DNA from: Virgisporangium aurantiacum
GTDB taxonomy: Bacteria; Actinomycetota; Actinomycetes; Mycobacteriales; Micromonosporaceae
DNA: 64,000 nucleotides
NCBI RefSeq assembly: GCF_016863635.1
Contig: NZ_BOPG01000033.1
Location: forward strand, 186,001 to 250,000
Direction of reading: 5' to 3'
A program made the position numbers and the translations under genes. Positions 34,393-43,190 of this stretch are shown here, piece after piece; the first letter of the stretch is position 1; each line of letters begins with the position of its first letter. Below the pieces are notes generated by a model. The model made no database searches. It worked only from the letters and a program-made list of their open reading frames with translations, and was not told where the DNA came from.

Positions 34393-34466
34393 GCGAGCTT
34401 TGCGAGCGAATCATCAGCAGAGTGCAGTGTGAACTAATCGCCGCGCGAAGCGGGGCGATCGCGTGA
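34389..34466 (+). CDS. 25-codon linking ORF between grpE-like and hsp70 genes
   Basis: ATG overlaps the GrpE-like stop (ATGA) and its TGA overlaps the Hsp70 GTG start (GTGA), so it exactly bridges the gap and could pass ribosomes from one gene to the next. The predicted peptide is MSELCERIISRVQCELIAAR followed by SGAIA. Sequences of this sort (SELxxRIIxR...FIAARS) occur, as far as I recall, as short repeats in actinomycete genomes, so it may be a dispersed element fixed in frame and not a functional peptide. Confidence 0.5.
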   Translation: MSELCERIISRVQCELIAARSGAIA

Positions 34467-36919
34467 GCACCATCGATTACGGGATCGACCTGGGCACCAC
34501 CAACAGCGCGATCGCCGTGCTGCGTGGCGTCGACACCGAGGTCGTCAAGAACAACGACGACCGTGACACCACGCCGTCGGCGGTGTGGATCGACCGGCGC
34601 GACCGGCTGTACGTGGGCCGGGTCGCGCGCGAGCGCGCCGAGGTCGATCCGGCCAACACCAGCCTGGAGTTCAAGCTCCGCATGGGCACCGCCGACACGA
34701 TGACGCGGTTCGCGGCGAGCGGACGCGAACTGTCGGCCGAGCAGTTGTCGGCGGAGGTGCTCAAGTCGCTGCGCGGCGACGTCCAGCAGCGGCACGGCGT
34801 CGACCTCACCGCGGCCGTCATCACCGTGCCCGCCGCGTTCGACCTGAGCGCCTGCGAGGCGACCGGCCGGGCCGGCACGCTCGCCGGGTTCGCCGGCACC
34901 CCGTTGCTGCAGGAGCCGACGGCGGCGGCGTTCGCGTACGGCTTCCAGCGCGAGAACGACGCCCGCTGGCTCGTCTACGACCTCGGCGGCGGCACGTTCG
35001 ACGCGGCCGTGGTGCAGATCCGCGACGGCGAGTTCACCGTGCTCACCCACCGCGGCGACAACTACCTCGGCGGCAAGCTCATCGACTGGCAGATCGTCGA
35101 GACGCTGCTGCTGCCGGAGCTCCGGCGCGAGTTCGGCCTCGACGACGTGCGCCGCGGAAACCCGCGCTGGGCGGCCGTCGTCGGTCAACTGAAGCTCGCC
35201 GCGGAGGCCGCGAAGATCCGACTGTCCAGAGTGGACGTCGCGGAGATCTTCGTCGAGATCGACCTCGGCACCGGCCAGCGCGAGGAGTTCTCCTACGACC
35301 TGCGCCGCGCCGACGTCGAGCGGCTGACCGAGCCGTACGTGGTGCGGTCGGTGAACCTGTGCCGCAAGGCGCTCGCCGAGGCGAACCTGACGCCCGGCGA
35401 TATCGGCAAGGTGCTCCTGGTCGGCGGGCCCACGCTGTCGCCGTACGTCCGCGAGCGCCTGAAGGACGGCCTCGACATCGAGGTCGACCACAGCCAGGAT
35501 CCGCTCACGGTGGTCGCGCGCGGCGCCGCGATCTTCGCCGGCACCCAGCGCCGGCCGTCGGCGGCGGGTCCGGTCGGGCCGGGCACGCTGACGGTCGCCC
35601 TGGAGTACTCGCCGATCGGGCCCGACACCGATCCGCTGATCGTGGGCCGGCTCTCGGGGGCCGGCGAGGGTTACCGCGTCGAGGTGGTCAACCCCGACGC
35701 GCAGCCGGCGTGGCGCAGCGGGCAGGTACCGGTCGGCGCCGACGGCATCTTCAGCCTGCAGGTGGTGGCGGAACGGGGACGCCGCAACACGTACCGCATC
35801 GAGGTGGTCGCCGCGGACGGCACCGCGGTACCGGTGAGCCCGGACTCGTTCGACTACACGGTCGGCGCGGTGGAGACGAGTCCGCTGCTGACCAACTCGA
35901 TCGGCGTGGGCCTCGACGGCAACACCACCGAGTGGGTGCTCAACCGGGGGACGCCGTTGCCGGCGCACGGCCGGGTGCGGCTGCGCACCACCGTCGAGGT
36001 CCGGCGCGCCACCGGTGGCGGGATGATCCGGATCCCGTTGCTGGAGGGCGAGCACCCGCGCGCCAACCGCAACCGGCGGGTCGGGATTCTGGAACTGGTC
36101 GCCCATCAGTTGCCGTCCGACGTGCCCGAGGGCAGCGAGGTGCAGGTCCGGATCGACATCGACCCGTCTCGCCTGATCACCGCGCGCGCCTACGTCCCGC
36201 TGCTCGACGAGGAGTTCGAGGAGGTGGTGGCGCTGCGGTCGGAGACCGTGGAGACCGTGGCCGAGCTGCGCGCCGCCGTCGACGGTGAACTGCAGCGGCT
36301 GGCCCAGGTGCGTGAGCGGCAGCAGAAGACGTCGAGCCCGGTCGCCGAGATCGCGCTGTTCCGCATCGACAGCGAGAACCTCGAAGCCGACCTCGCCGGC
36401 CTGCTCGCCGCCGCCGAGGGCGACCCCGACGCGGCCGCCACGTGCGGCCGTCGCCTCCTCGACCTGCGCGCCGCGATCGACGAGGTCGAAGACGCGCTGG
36501 AGTGGCCCGAGCAGGCCCGCGACGCCGAAGGGCTGGCCGACGAGGCGACCCGGCTGGCGGCGCGGGTCGGCGACGAGCACGACCAGCGCCGCATCGACGA
36601 GGCGGTGGCCGGCTCGAAGTCCGCGATCGAGGCCGGCGACGCCCGGCTGCTCACCATGTACACCGAGGAGATCCGGCAACTCGCCGTCGCGATCCTCGAC
36701 CGGTCCGGCCAGCTCGACGTCCTGATCTTCCACGACCTCGAGTCGCGCCGCGCCGACTTCGTCGACCAGGCACTCGGCACCTCGCTGCTGAGCGACGGCC
36801 GCATGGCGATCGCGACGGGCAACCGGCAGGCGCTGCACAACATCAACGTGCGCCTGCGCGGCCTGCTTCCGGTGCCACCCCCGCCACCGGACCCGTTCAG
36901 CACGGTACGTACCGGATGA
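34463..36919 (+). CDS. non-canonical Hsp70-family chaperone
   Basis: 818 residues, GTG start. The actin-like ATPase domain (1-365) is intact: phosphate-1 YGIDLGTTNSAIAVL, phosphate-2 LVYDLGGGTFDAAVV, EPTAAAFAYG and adenosine motif VLLVGGPTLSPYVRERL. Past 370 it departs from DnaK: a beta-rich region (about 380-560) with two PL-rich segments, then a helical tail to 795 and a Pro-rich end. DnaK is about 620 residues, so the extra 200 lie in the C-terminal half. It is flanked by J-like and GrpE-like genes, giving a self-contained chaperone set. Confidence 0.88.
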   Translation: MSTIDYGIDLGTTNSAIAVLRGVDTEVVKNNDDRDTTPSAVWIDRRDRLYVGRVARERAEVDPANTSLEFKLRMGTADTMTRFAASGRELSAEQLSAEVLKSLRGDVQQRHGVDLTAAVITVPAAFDLSACEATGRAGTLAGFAGTPLLQEPTAAAFAYGFQRENDARWLVYDLGGGTFDAAVVQIRDGEFTVLTHRGDNYLGGKLIDWQIVETLLLPELRREFGLDDVRRGNPRWAAVVGQLKLAAEAAKIRLSRVDVAEIFVEIDLGTGQREEFSYDLRRADVERLTEPYVVRSVNLCRKALAEANLTPGDIGKVLLVGGPTLSPYVRERLKDGLDIEVDHSQDPLTVVARGAAIFAGTQRRPSAAGPVGPGTLTVALEYSPIGPDTDPLIVGRLSGAGEGYRVEVVNPDAQPAWRSGQVPVGADGIFSLQVVAERGRRNTYRIEVVAADGTAVPVSPDSFDYTVGAVETSPLLTNSIGVGLDGNTTEWVLNRGTPLPAHGRVRLRTTVEVRRATGGGMIRIPLLEGEHPRANRNRRVGILELVAHQLPSDVPEGSEVQVRIDIDPSRLITARAYVPLLDEEFEEVVALRSETVETVAELRAAVDGELQRLAQVRERQQKTSSPVAEIALFRIDSENLEADLAGLLAAAEGDPDAAATCGRRLLDLRAAIDEVEDALEWPEQARDAEGLADEATRLAARVGDEHDQRRIDEAVAGSKSAIEAGDARLLTMYTEEIRQLAVAILDRSGQLDVLIFHDLESRRADFVDQALGTSLLSDGRMAIATGNRQALHNINVRLRGLLPVPPPPPDPFSTVRTG

Positions 36920-37707
36920 GTTCTCCGATCGAGCCCTGGGCCCGTCCCGCGTTCCGGCCCACCGGACGGCCCGCGGCCGTCGCGCTGGTCGCCTTCGCCG
37001 ACGACGACATTCTCGGCGCCGACGCCGACCTCCGCCTCTCGGGCACCGTGCCCGCGGGCGCGCCGGTGGCGGCGCTCGACTTCCGCGGTCATCATGTGTC
37101 CGGCAGCGCGGAGTGGATCGACGGTTGGCGCACCGGCGGCCTCCGCACCGTCGCCGAACGCGACCTCGGCGATCCGGCTCGTCCCGGCGACCTGGCTCGT
37201 CTCGATGCCGCGACGTCCTGCTACCTGGCGTCGATCGAGGTCGACGACCCGGCCGACCTGACCCACCTGCAACTGGCCTGGGCGGTGGCCTCGGCACTCG
37301 CGCGGAAGGGCGCGTTCGCGGTGCTCGACGTGTACGCCGCCACCTGGTGGGCCGGCCCGGCGGTGGCGGCGCTGGCGCCGGACCGGCCGTTCACCGTGCA
37401 GCAGGAGGTGAGCCTCACCGCGGAGACCGAGCCGACGCCGGGCTTCGGGCACACGGTGCACACCCGGGGCCTGGTCAAGGTCGGGCGGCCCGACCTCATC
37501 ACCGGCGTCCCCGTCGACGACATCCAGCACACCGCGCAGATCCTCAACCACCTCGGCCGCATGCTCGCCGAGGGCCACCTGCTCGAACCCGGCCAGCACC
37601 TCCGGTTCGACGGCGAACGCACGCTGCGCGTCGAGCCCTACGCCCCGGGCGACAACGCACCCGACGTCGGCCTGAACGACCACGCCCTACTCCTGGTGGA
37701 CGTCTGA
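36916..37707 (+). CDS. protein of unknown function, last gene of the Hsp70 operon
   Basis: 263 residues, soluble, ATGA overlap with the Hsp70 gene. Ala/Asp/Leu-rich with several Trp (WIDGWRTGG, ATWWAGPAVAAL); no signal peptide. No family recognised. The stop is followed by a 58-bp gap to a convergent gene. Tight coupling argues that it is a client or a partner of the chaperone. Confidence 0.6.
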   Translation: MSSPIEPWARPAFRPTGRPAAVALVAFADDDILGADADLRLSGTVPAGAPVAALDFRGHHVSGSAEWIDGWRTGGLRTVAERDLGDPARPGDLARLDAATSCYLASIEVDDPADLTHLQLAWAVASALARKGAFAVLDVYAATWWAGPAVAALAPDRPFTVQQEVSLTAETEPTPGFGHTVHTRGLVKVGRPDLITGVPVDDIQHTAQILNHLGRMLAEGHLLEPGQHLRFDGERTLRVEPYAPGDNAPDVGLNDHALLLVDV

Positions 37708-37765
37708 CAGCTTTCATGGGTGCCCGGTCGAGGGGCCACGTCAGCGACGGCCACCGCGGCCAGGA

Positions 37766-38704
37766 CTAGTTGATCTCTGGACTGGGCGGCCGGGTCGCCG
37801 GATGGCGGGCATCCGTGGACGCGAGGTTCAGGATCTGTTCCTCGGCCAGCGACTGGTCTTCGACGGCGACCAGTACGGCCACCACGCGGTTGTAGCGCGG
37901 CACCAGATAGGCGGCCGCTGCGTAGCCGGGGCCCTCGCCGGTGTGGCCGACGACGTGGGTCTGCCGGGAGCCCATCACGCCCAGGCCGTACCCGGGGCTC
38001 GGGTGCAGCGGACGGCCGGGAACGTCCAAGGGGCGCAGGCGGGTCATCGCTTCGCGCGCCGGGGCGGCGAGCAGCGTGTCGGTGGCCAGGCAGGCGCGGA
38101 GAAGGCGGGCCAGGTCGCCGGCCGTGGCGGCGAGCAGGCCGTGGGCCACCCAGCCGGGATGGTACGCGTCGGCGACGGCCGCGTCACCGAGGTAGGCGCT
38201 CGTCGACGGGGCGACGCGGCGCAGATCGTCCACTGTGGACAGCGGGAACGTCGCCGCCAGGCCTGCCGGTGCCAGCACGGTCTGCCGCACGGCGGCGGCC
38301 CACGGTTGGCCGCGCTCGGCCTCCACGATCCGGCGCAGCGCCAGGTAGCCGACGTTGGAATAGTTCCAGCCGGCACCGGGGCGGAACAGGAGACCGCGAC
38401 GCGCGGCGAGGTCCACATAGGACTCGTCGGGCCACGGCGCCTCGCCGGCGCGGACGGCCACATCGTATTCGGGGGCGTAGGACGGTAGGCCACTCGTGTG
38501 GCCGAGGAGGTGGGCCACGGTGATGTCGGCCGCGCCGGGTAGGCGGGGCAGCCACCGCGACACCGGCGTCGACAGGTCCAGGCCGAGTTGGAGCACCTGC
38601 ACGGCCAGCACCGTCTTCGTCACGCTGTAGATCGGGAACGGCTGGACGCTACCCTCGACCGACGGATCGCCGGCACCGTCCAGCAGGGCCGTCGCCTGGA
38701 GCAT
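37766..38704 (-). CDS. serine beta-lactamase-like hydrolase
   Basis: 312 residues, no signal peptide. SVTK (SxxK, near 27) and NYSNVGY (YxN) are the active-site motifs; the third motif is HTGEGPG. Typical of class C/DD-peptidase-like esterases of unknown substrate. The N-terminal part before SxxK is unusually short (about 26 residues, usually 50-80), so the start may be truncated or wrong. ATG directly abuts the P450 stop, indicating co-transcription. Confidence 0.8.
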   Translation of the reverse strand: MLQATALLDGAGDPSVEGSVQPFPIYSVTKTVLAVQVLQLGLDLSTPVSRWLPRLPGAADITVAHLLGHTSGLPSYAPEYDVAVRAGEAPWPDESYVDLAARRGLLFRPGAGWNYSNVGYLALRRIVEAERGQPWAAAVRQTVLAPAGLAATFPLSTVDDLRRVAPSTSAYLGDAAVADAYHPGWVAHGLLAATAGDLARLLRACLATDTLLAAPAREAMTRLRPLDVPGRPLHPSPGYGLGVMGSRQTHVVGHTGEGPGYAAAAYLVPRYNRVVAVLVAVEDQSLAEEQILNLASTDARHPATRPPSPEIN

Positions 38705-39946
38705 TCAGAAACTGTAGGACAGGTGCTTGACGCCGTTGATGAAGTTGGAGTGCAGCCGCACCGGGTCGCCGGCCTCGATCTGTGGCACGCGGCGCAGCAG
38801 TTCGCCGAGCAGTACGTGGATCTCCAGCCGGGCCAGGTGGGCGCCCAGACAGAAGTGTGGACCGGCGGCGCCGAAACCCAGGTGGGGGTTGGGATCGCGG
38901 GTGATGTCGAAGCGGTACGGGTCGGTGAACACGTCCTCGTCGACGTTCGCGGAGCAGTAGTACAGCACCACCTTGTCGCCCTCGCGGTACCGGTGGCCGT
39001 TCAGCTCGAAGTCACAGGTTAGCTTGCGGCGCATGTAGATGACGGGCGTGGTCAACCGCACGATCTCCTCGACCGCACCCGGAAGCCGACCGTCCAGGTC
39101 CGCGAGCAGGTGGGCGCGCACGTCGGGGTTGACCGTCAACAGGTGCAGGGCGCTGGCGATGGAGTGGCGGGTGGTCTCGTTGCCGGCGACGAGCAGCAGG
39201 ATGAAGAACGAACCGATTTCCTGCATGGTGAGCCGTTCGCCGTCGACGTTGCCGTGCACGAGGGCGGAGGTCAGGTCGCCGGTGGGGGTCTTCTCGCGGG
39301 CGGCGGCGAGGTCCTGGACCAGTTGCTGCAGTTCCATCCCGGCGTTCAGCAGCTTCATGCCGGTCTCGGTGGGGTCCTCGCCGGCGTACTCGGGGTCGAA
39401 CCCGCTGAGGATGATGTTCGACCGGTCGAGCACGTACTGATGCTCGCTTTCGGGCAGCCCCATGAGGTCACAGATGATTTTCAACGGGAGGCGGGCAGCG
39501 ACCAGATCGACGAAGTCGCCGCCGGGCCCGTTCTCGACGAGGCGGTCGACGAGCCGGGTGGAGACGTCGCCGATCTGGTCCTTCAAATTGGTGACCGTCG
39601 TGGACGTGAACGCCCGCGAGACGATCCGCCGCAGCCGGGCGTGCTTCGGGTCGTCCATGTTGATCATCGAGCCGAAGTACTCGACGAAGTCCTCGGGCAG
39701 GTCCGGGATCGTGGTGGCGCCGCCCTGGCCGGAGGAGAAGACCTTGGCGTTGCGGCTCGCGGCGACGACGTCGGCGTGCCTGACGAGCGCGTAGTACCCC
39801 GGGCCGCGCGGCGCCCATGGAAGCTCGATCTCGGTGAAGAACGCGGGCGTGTCGAGCCTGCGCAGCCGCTCGAACGCCGCCGCCCGCTCGGTCTGCGGCT
39901 GCGCCCAGAACTCCCGGGCCGATAGATCAAAATCTATGACATCCAT
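38705..39946 (-). CDS. cytochrome P450
   Basis: 413 residues. I-helix AGNETTR near 255, K-helix ExxR in EEIVRLTTP near 293, and heme-binding FGAAGPHFCLGAHLAR with Cys near 365. MINMDDPKHARLRRIVSRAF resembles CYP124-type enzymes, which hydroxylate lipid or terpenoid methyl groups; substrate unproved. ATG at 39946. Upstream AT-rich DNA (about 39930-39960) likely holds the promoter. Electron partners are not encoded next to it. Confidence 0.92.
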   Translation of the reverse strand: MDVIDFDLSAREFWAQPQTERAAAFERLRRLDTPAFFTEIELPWAPRGPGYYALVRHADVVAASRNAKVFSSGQGGATTIPDLPEDFVEYFGSMINMDDPKHARLRRIVSRAFTSTTVTNLKDQIGDVSTRLVDRLVENGPGGDFVDLVAARLPLKIICDLMGLPESEHQYVLDRSNIILSGFDPEYAGEDPTETGMKLLNAGMELQQLVQDLAAAREKTPTGDLTSALVHGNVDGERLTMQEIGSFFILLLVAGNETTRHSIASALHLLTVNPDVRAHLLADLDGRLPGAVEEIVRLTTPVIYMRRKLTCDFELNGHRYREGDKVVLYYCSANVDEDVFTDPYRFDITRDPNPHLGFGAAGPHFCLGAHLARLEIHVLLGELLRRVPQIEAGDPVRLHSNFINGVKHLSYSF

Positions 39947-40039
39947 GCATACAGATTGCGTCGCCCGGCGGAAGGGGGTCAACGGGACCGGAAAGTTGAT
40001 TTCCGGCTGTACCGTCGGCGCCGGACGACGGGGGGATCG

Positions 40040-40804
40040 ATGATCGGTATGGAGCTCCTGCTGCCCTGGAGAGCGGCGGCGCTCCTGTTCACGCCGCGCT
40101 ACCGGCTGCTGCCTGAGGACCCGGTGATAAGCATGCTCGGCCGCATACGGGCGTTCGCCGGCCTGGCCATGACGCTCGGCATCGCCGTCTGGTACGGCGC
40201 GTTCGCCGACCTCGGCCTCGAGCCGCTGCTCAACAGCCTGGCGTCCACCGCGTTCCTGGCGATCCCGAGCCTGCTGATCTGCATGGGCATCGTGGTCGCC
40301 GCCACCCGCCGCGGCGGGCGCAGAGCTGTCGTGTGGCAACTGCGCTGGCCGGTGCTGACGCTGAGCATGTTCGCCATGGTGATGGCCGCGCTGCTGGCCT
40401 TCAACGCGGGCGGCTCGAACGTGGTCATGCGGTACGACGACAACATCCCGCTCAACAGCAAGGTGGCCGGCGGCGTCGTCGGCCTGTGGTTCCTGTTCTT
40501 CGCGTTCCGCAGCGCCTACCTCATCAGCCAGTACTGGTTCAACGCCGTCGACGGGCACCCGTACCTGCAGCCGCTCATGGCCGTGTGGATGGCGTGGGTC
40601 CTCGCGATCAACACGATCGCCTTCGGGCGCAACGACGGCGGCATTCCGTCCACCGTCGCTCTCGCGCTTCCGGTGATCGCCGGGCTGGTGACCACCGGGT
40701 TCGCGGTGGCCGAGGCCGTGCGGACGCGCGCCGCGATCGCGAACCCGCGGCCGCCGGCGCCCGCGCCGCACCCGGCCGGAGGCCCGCCGTGGTCCGGCTT
40801 CTGA
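40040..40804 (+). CDS. polytopic membrane protein
   Basis: 254 residues from ATG 40040 with GGGGGGA upstream. About six transmembrane helices and a short Pro-rich C-terminal tail. No motif seen. It overlaps the start of the phosphoesterase gene by 16 nt. Confidence 0.65.
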   Translation: MIGMELLLPWRAAALLFTPRYRLLPEDPVISMLGRIRAFAGLAMTLGIAVWYGAFADLGLEPLLNSLASTAFLAIPSLLICMGIVVAATRRGGRRAVVWQLRWPVLTLSMFAMVMAALLAFNAGGSNVVMRYDDNIPLNSKVAGGVVGLWFLFFAFRSAYLISQYWFNAVDGHPYLQPLMAVWMAWVLAINTIAFGRNDGGIPSTVALALPVIAGLVTTGFAVAEAVRTRAAIANPRPPAPAPHPAGGPPWSGF

Positions 40805-41541
40805 TCGTCGGTGACGTCGGTGGCTGCGCCGACCAGCTACAACGCGTGGTGCTGCCGGCGCTGGACGACCCCGACACGGTCGTGATCCAGGTCGGCGACC
40901 TGATCGACCGCGGCCCCGACAGCGCCGGTGTGCTGGCGATCGTGCGGGAGCACCTGCCCACGGGACGGTGGATCCAGCTCATCGGCAACCACGAGGCGCA
41001 GTACCTCGGCATCGAACCGTTCTGGCCCGACCGGATCGCCGACGCCGACGCCGACCTGCTGCGGCGCTGGTGGCTGACCGACCGGCTCCGGGTCGCCTGC
41101 GCGGTGCGCGCCGCCGACGGCGAGGAGTTTCTGGTGACGCACGCGGGCCTCACCGTCGACGCCTGGCGCGACCTCGACGAGCCCGTCACCGCGACCACCG
41201 CCGCGGATCTGCTCAACACCCGGCCGGAACCCCTGCTCTGGCACGACCAGGGGCCGTTGTGGGCCGAGGCCGGCCCGCACCTGTACGGGTCGTGGCTCGA
41301 CGCGCCGGTGGGCCCGCCGTTCGGGCAGATCCACGGCCACTCCACGATCGTCAGCTACCAGCGCCGGGCCTGGGCGTGCCCGGAACGGATCCGGGCCCGG
41401 TCCACAGTGGACTGGGATTCCCGGCACACCACCACCCGGATCAGCGGCGCCCGGTTCATCGCGATCGACCCGAAACACGGACGAACCGGCGCATCCGGGT
41501 GGGCACCGCTCATCCTCGACGACGCCATGCTGCTCACCTAG
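40789..41541 (+). CDS. calcineurin-like metallophosphoesterase
   Basis: 250 residues from a GTG at 40789. Metal and catalytic motifs in order: IVGDVGG (Asp), GDLIDRGPDS, GNHE, FLVTHAG and GQIHGHS. Note GDVGG in place of the usual GDxHG in the first motif, losing one metal-binding His. The set is closest to bacterial Ser/Thr or Ap4A-type PPP phosphatases. Cytoplasmic. Confidence 0.85.
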   Translation: MVRLLIVGDVGGCADQLQRVVLPALDDPDTVVIQVGDLIDRGPDSAGVLAIVREHLPTGRWIQLIGNHEAQYLGIEPFWPDRIADADADLLRRWWLTDRLRVACAVRAADGEEFLVTHAGLTVDAWRDLDEPVTATTAADLLNTRPEPLLWHDQGPLWAEAGPHLYGSWLDAPVGPPFGQIHGHSTIVSYQRRAWACPERIRARSTVDWDSRHTTTRISGARFIAIDPKHGRTGASGWAPLILDDAMLLT

Positions 41542-41556
41542 TTACCGAAGGTGACA

Positions 41557-41585
41557 CTAGCGCGGTTACCCGCAAGTAACGCTAG
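41557..41585. promoter_or_regulatory. compound inverted repeat before the methyltransferase gene
   Basis: CTAGC (41557-41561) pairs with GCTAG (41581-41585), and inside GTTAC (41565-41569) pairs with GTAAC (41576-41580). A neighbouring GTTACC lies at 41541-41546. It lies between the phosphoesterase stop and the next start: operator or weak terminator, not decided. Confidence 0.35.
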
Positions 41586-41633
41586 GATGTCGTCACTTTC
41601 CCATAGGACCGGCGAGCGTGGACTGAGACCTTC

Positions 41634-42371
41634 GTGACCTCCGTTGACCAGGAAACTCCGGCAGACCAGGCCGGGTTCGAGTCCGCGTGGACCATCGCGG
41701 ACCAGATCCCGGGCTGGCTCACCCGGGCACAGGGCGCGATGCTCTGGCAGGCCGTCCGGCGGCTCGGGCCCGCCGCGCACATCGTCGAGATCGGCAGCCA
41801 CCAGGGCCGCTCGACGGTGGTGCTGGGCCGCGCGGCGCAGGCGATCGGTGCGCGGGTCACCGCGATCGACCCGTTCGTGGAGGGCCGCCTGTTCGGCGGG
41901 GCGTCGACCCGCGACCGGTTCGAGGCGAACCTGGTGCGGGCCGGGGTCACCGACACCGTCACCCTCCTGGCCGAGTACAGCACCAAGGCCCGGCCGAAGT
42001 GGACCGGCGGCGCGGTCGACCTCACCTACATCGACGGCAAGCACGACTACTGGACCTTCGCCGACGACCTGCGCTGGGCGGAGTTCATGGCACCCGACGC
42101 CGAGGTGCTGGTGCACGACTGCTTCTCGTCGGTGGGCGTCACGAGCGGGGTCGCGCTGAAGGTGCTGCCCTCGCGCCGGTACTCCTATGTGGACAGAGCC
42201 GGCTCGCTGGCGCGGTTCCGCGTCACCCGTCCGGCGGCGGCCGACCGCGTCCGGCTCGTGAAGCAACTGCCGTGGTTCACCCGCAACGTGGGGCTGAAGG
42301 TCCTGCTCCGGTTGCGGCTCCGCCCGGTGGCCCGGGCGTTCGGCCACGACAGCCCGTACGACCCGTACTAA
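41634..42371 (+). CDS. class I SAM methyltransferase (TylF/CmcI-like group)
   Basis: 245 residues, GTG start. VEIGSHQGRSTVVLG is motif I, VTAIDPF motif II and TYIDGKHDYWTFADDLR the acidic metal-binding stretch typical of MacL/CmcI-like O-methyltransferases or glycosyl-modifying methyltransferases. Substrate unknown. The stop overlaps that of the convergent ATPase gene by 4 nt. Confidence 0.75.
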   Translation: MTSVDQETPADQAGFESAWTIADQIPGWLTRAQGAMLWQAVRRLGPAAHIVEIGSHQGRSTVVLGRAAQAIGARVTAIDPFVEGRLFGGASTRDRFEANLVRAGVTDTVTLLAEYSTKARPKWTGGAVDLTYIDGKHDYWTFADDLRWAEFMAPDAEVLVHDCFSSVGVTSGVALKVLPSRRYSYVDRAGSLARFRVTRPAAADRVRLVKQLPWFTRNVGLKVLLRLRLRPVARAFGHDSPYDPY

Positions 42372-43180
42372 ACAGCCGCCCGGACGGCGGTCGCGGCCTC
42401 GCGCAGGGCCACGCCCCTGGGTGATTCGGGTGCGGTCGCCACCACCGGCTCGGTGCCGCCGCCGTCGCCGACCACGCCCATCGGAACCGACCCCAGCCGC
42501 ACGAGGCCGGCCGCCCACACCGATCGCTCGGGCGCCACCGGCGGGAACACCTCCAGCCGGGACGAGCAGCACGGGCAGGTGAGCGCCGCCATGTTCTCGA
42601 TGCCGCCGAGCGGGGTGGCGCCGGCCATCGAGAGGGCGGCGAGCACGCGCCGGTTGTCGAGGTGCGCGACGTCCTGCGGCGTCACCACGATCACCGCACG
42701 TGCCGCCGGCAGCAGGCGGAACGTCTCCTGCACCACGTCGGACGTGCCCGGCGGCAGGTCGATGACGAGGTAGTCGAGCTCGCCCCACTCGGTGGCGAAG
42801 ATCAGCTGGGCGAGCAGCGCGCCGGCGAGGCCGGCGGTGAGCGTCACCGCTTGATCTTCAGCGACGATGAAGCCGCTCGACATCACCGTGATGCCGTACC
42901 GCTCCACCGGCTCGACCGCCGCCTTGGCGCCCGCCCGCGAGAGCGTCCACCCGCGCGACGGCGCGCTGCGCCGCAGCCCCACCATCAGCGGGATGTCGGG
43001 TGCGTGGAGGTCGGCGTCGAGCAGCCCCACCCGCAGCCCGTCGAGGCCGAGCGCCACCGCCAGGTTGAGCGCCACCGTCGACTTGCCCACCCCACCCTTG
43101 CCGCTGCACACGGCGATCACCACCGGGGCGGGCGGCGGCGGTCCGGGAGTCGAGGCACGGAGGAACGGCGGCGGCATCAC
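42368..43180 (-). CDS. Mrp/NBP35-family P-loop ATPase (Fe-S carrier)
   Basis: 270 residues. Deviant Walker A CSGKGGVGKSTV at 25-36, YLVIDLPPGTSD and CPCC (CxxC) near 203. These are hallmarks of Mrp/ApbC proteins, which bind and transfer Fe-S clusters in the cytoplasm. The usual N-terminal DUF59 domain (about 100 residues) is absent, as in the short forms. ATG at 43180 or 43177. Confidence 0.88.
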   Translation of the reverse strand: MMPPPFLRASTPGPPPPAPVVIAVCSGKGGVGKSTVALNLAVALGLDGLRVGLLDADLHAPDIPLMVGLRRSAPSRGWTLSRAGAKAAVEPVERYGITVMSSGFIVAEDQAVTLTAGLAGALLAQLIFATEWGELDYLVIDLPPGTSDVVQETFRLLPAARAVIVVTPQDVAHLDNRRVLAALSMAGATPLGGIENMAALTCPCCSSRLEVFPPVAPERSVWAAGLVRLGSVPMGVVGDGGGTEPVVATAPESPRGVALREAATAVRAAV

Positions 43181-43190
43181 GGCCCCGACG

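Noticed and set aside
37708..37765. Terminator in the convergent gap after the Hsp70 operon
   Set aside because: Only weak GGCC-type pairing is present; no stem longer than 6 bp could be supported.
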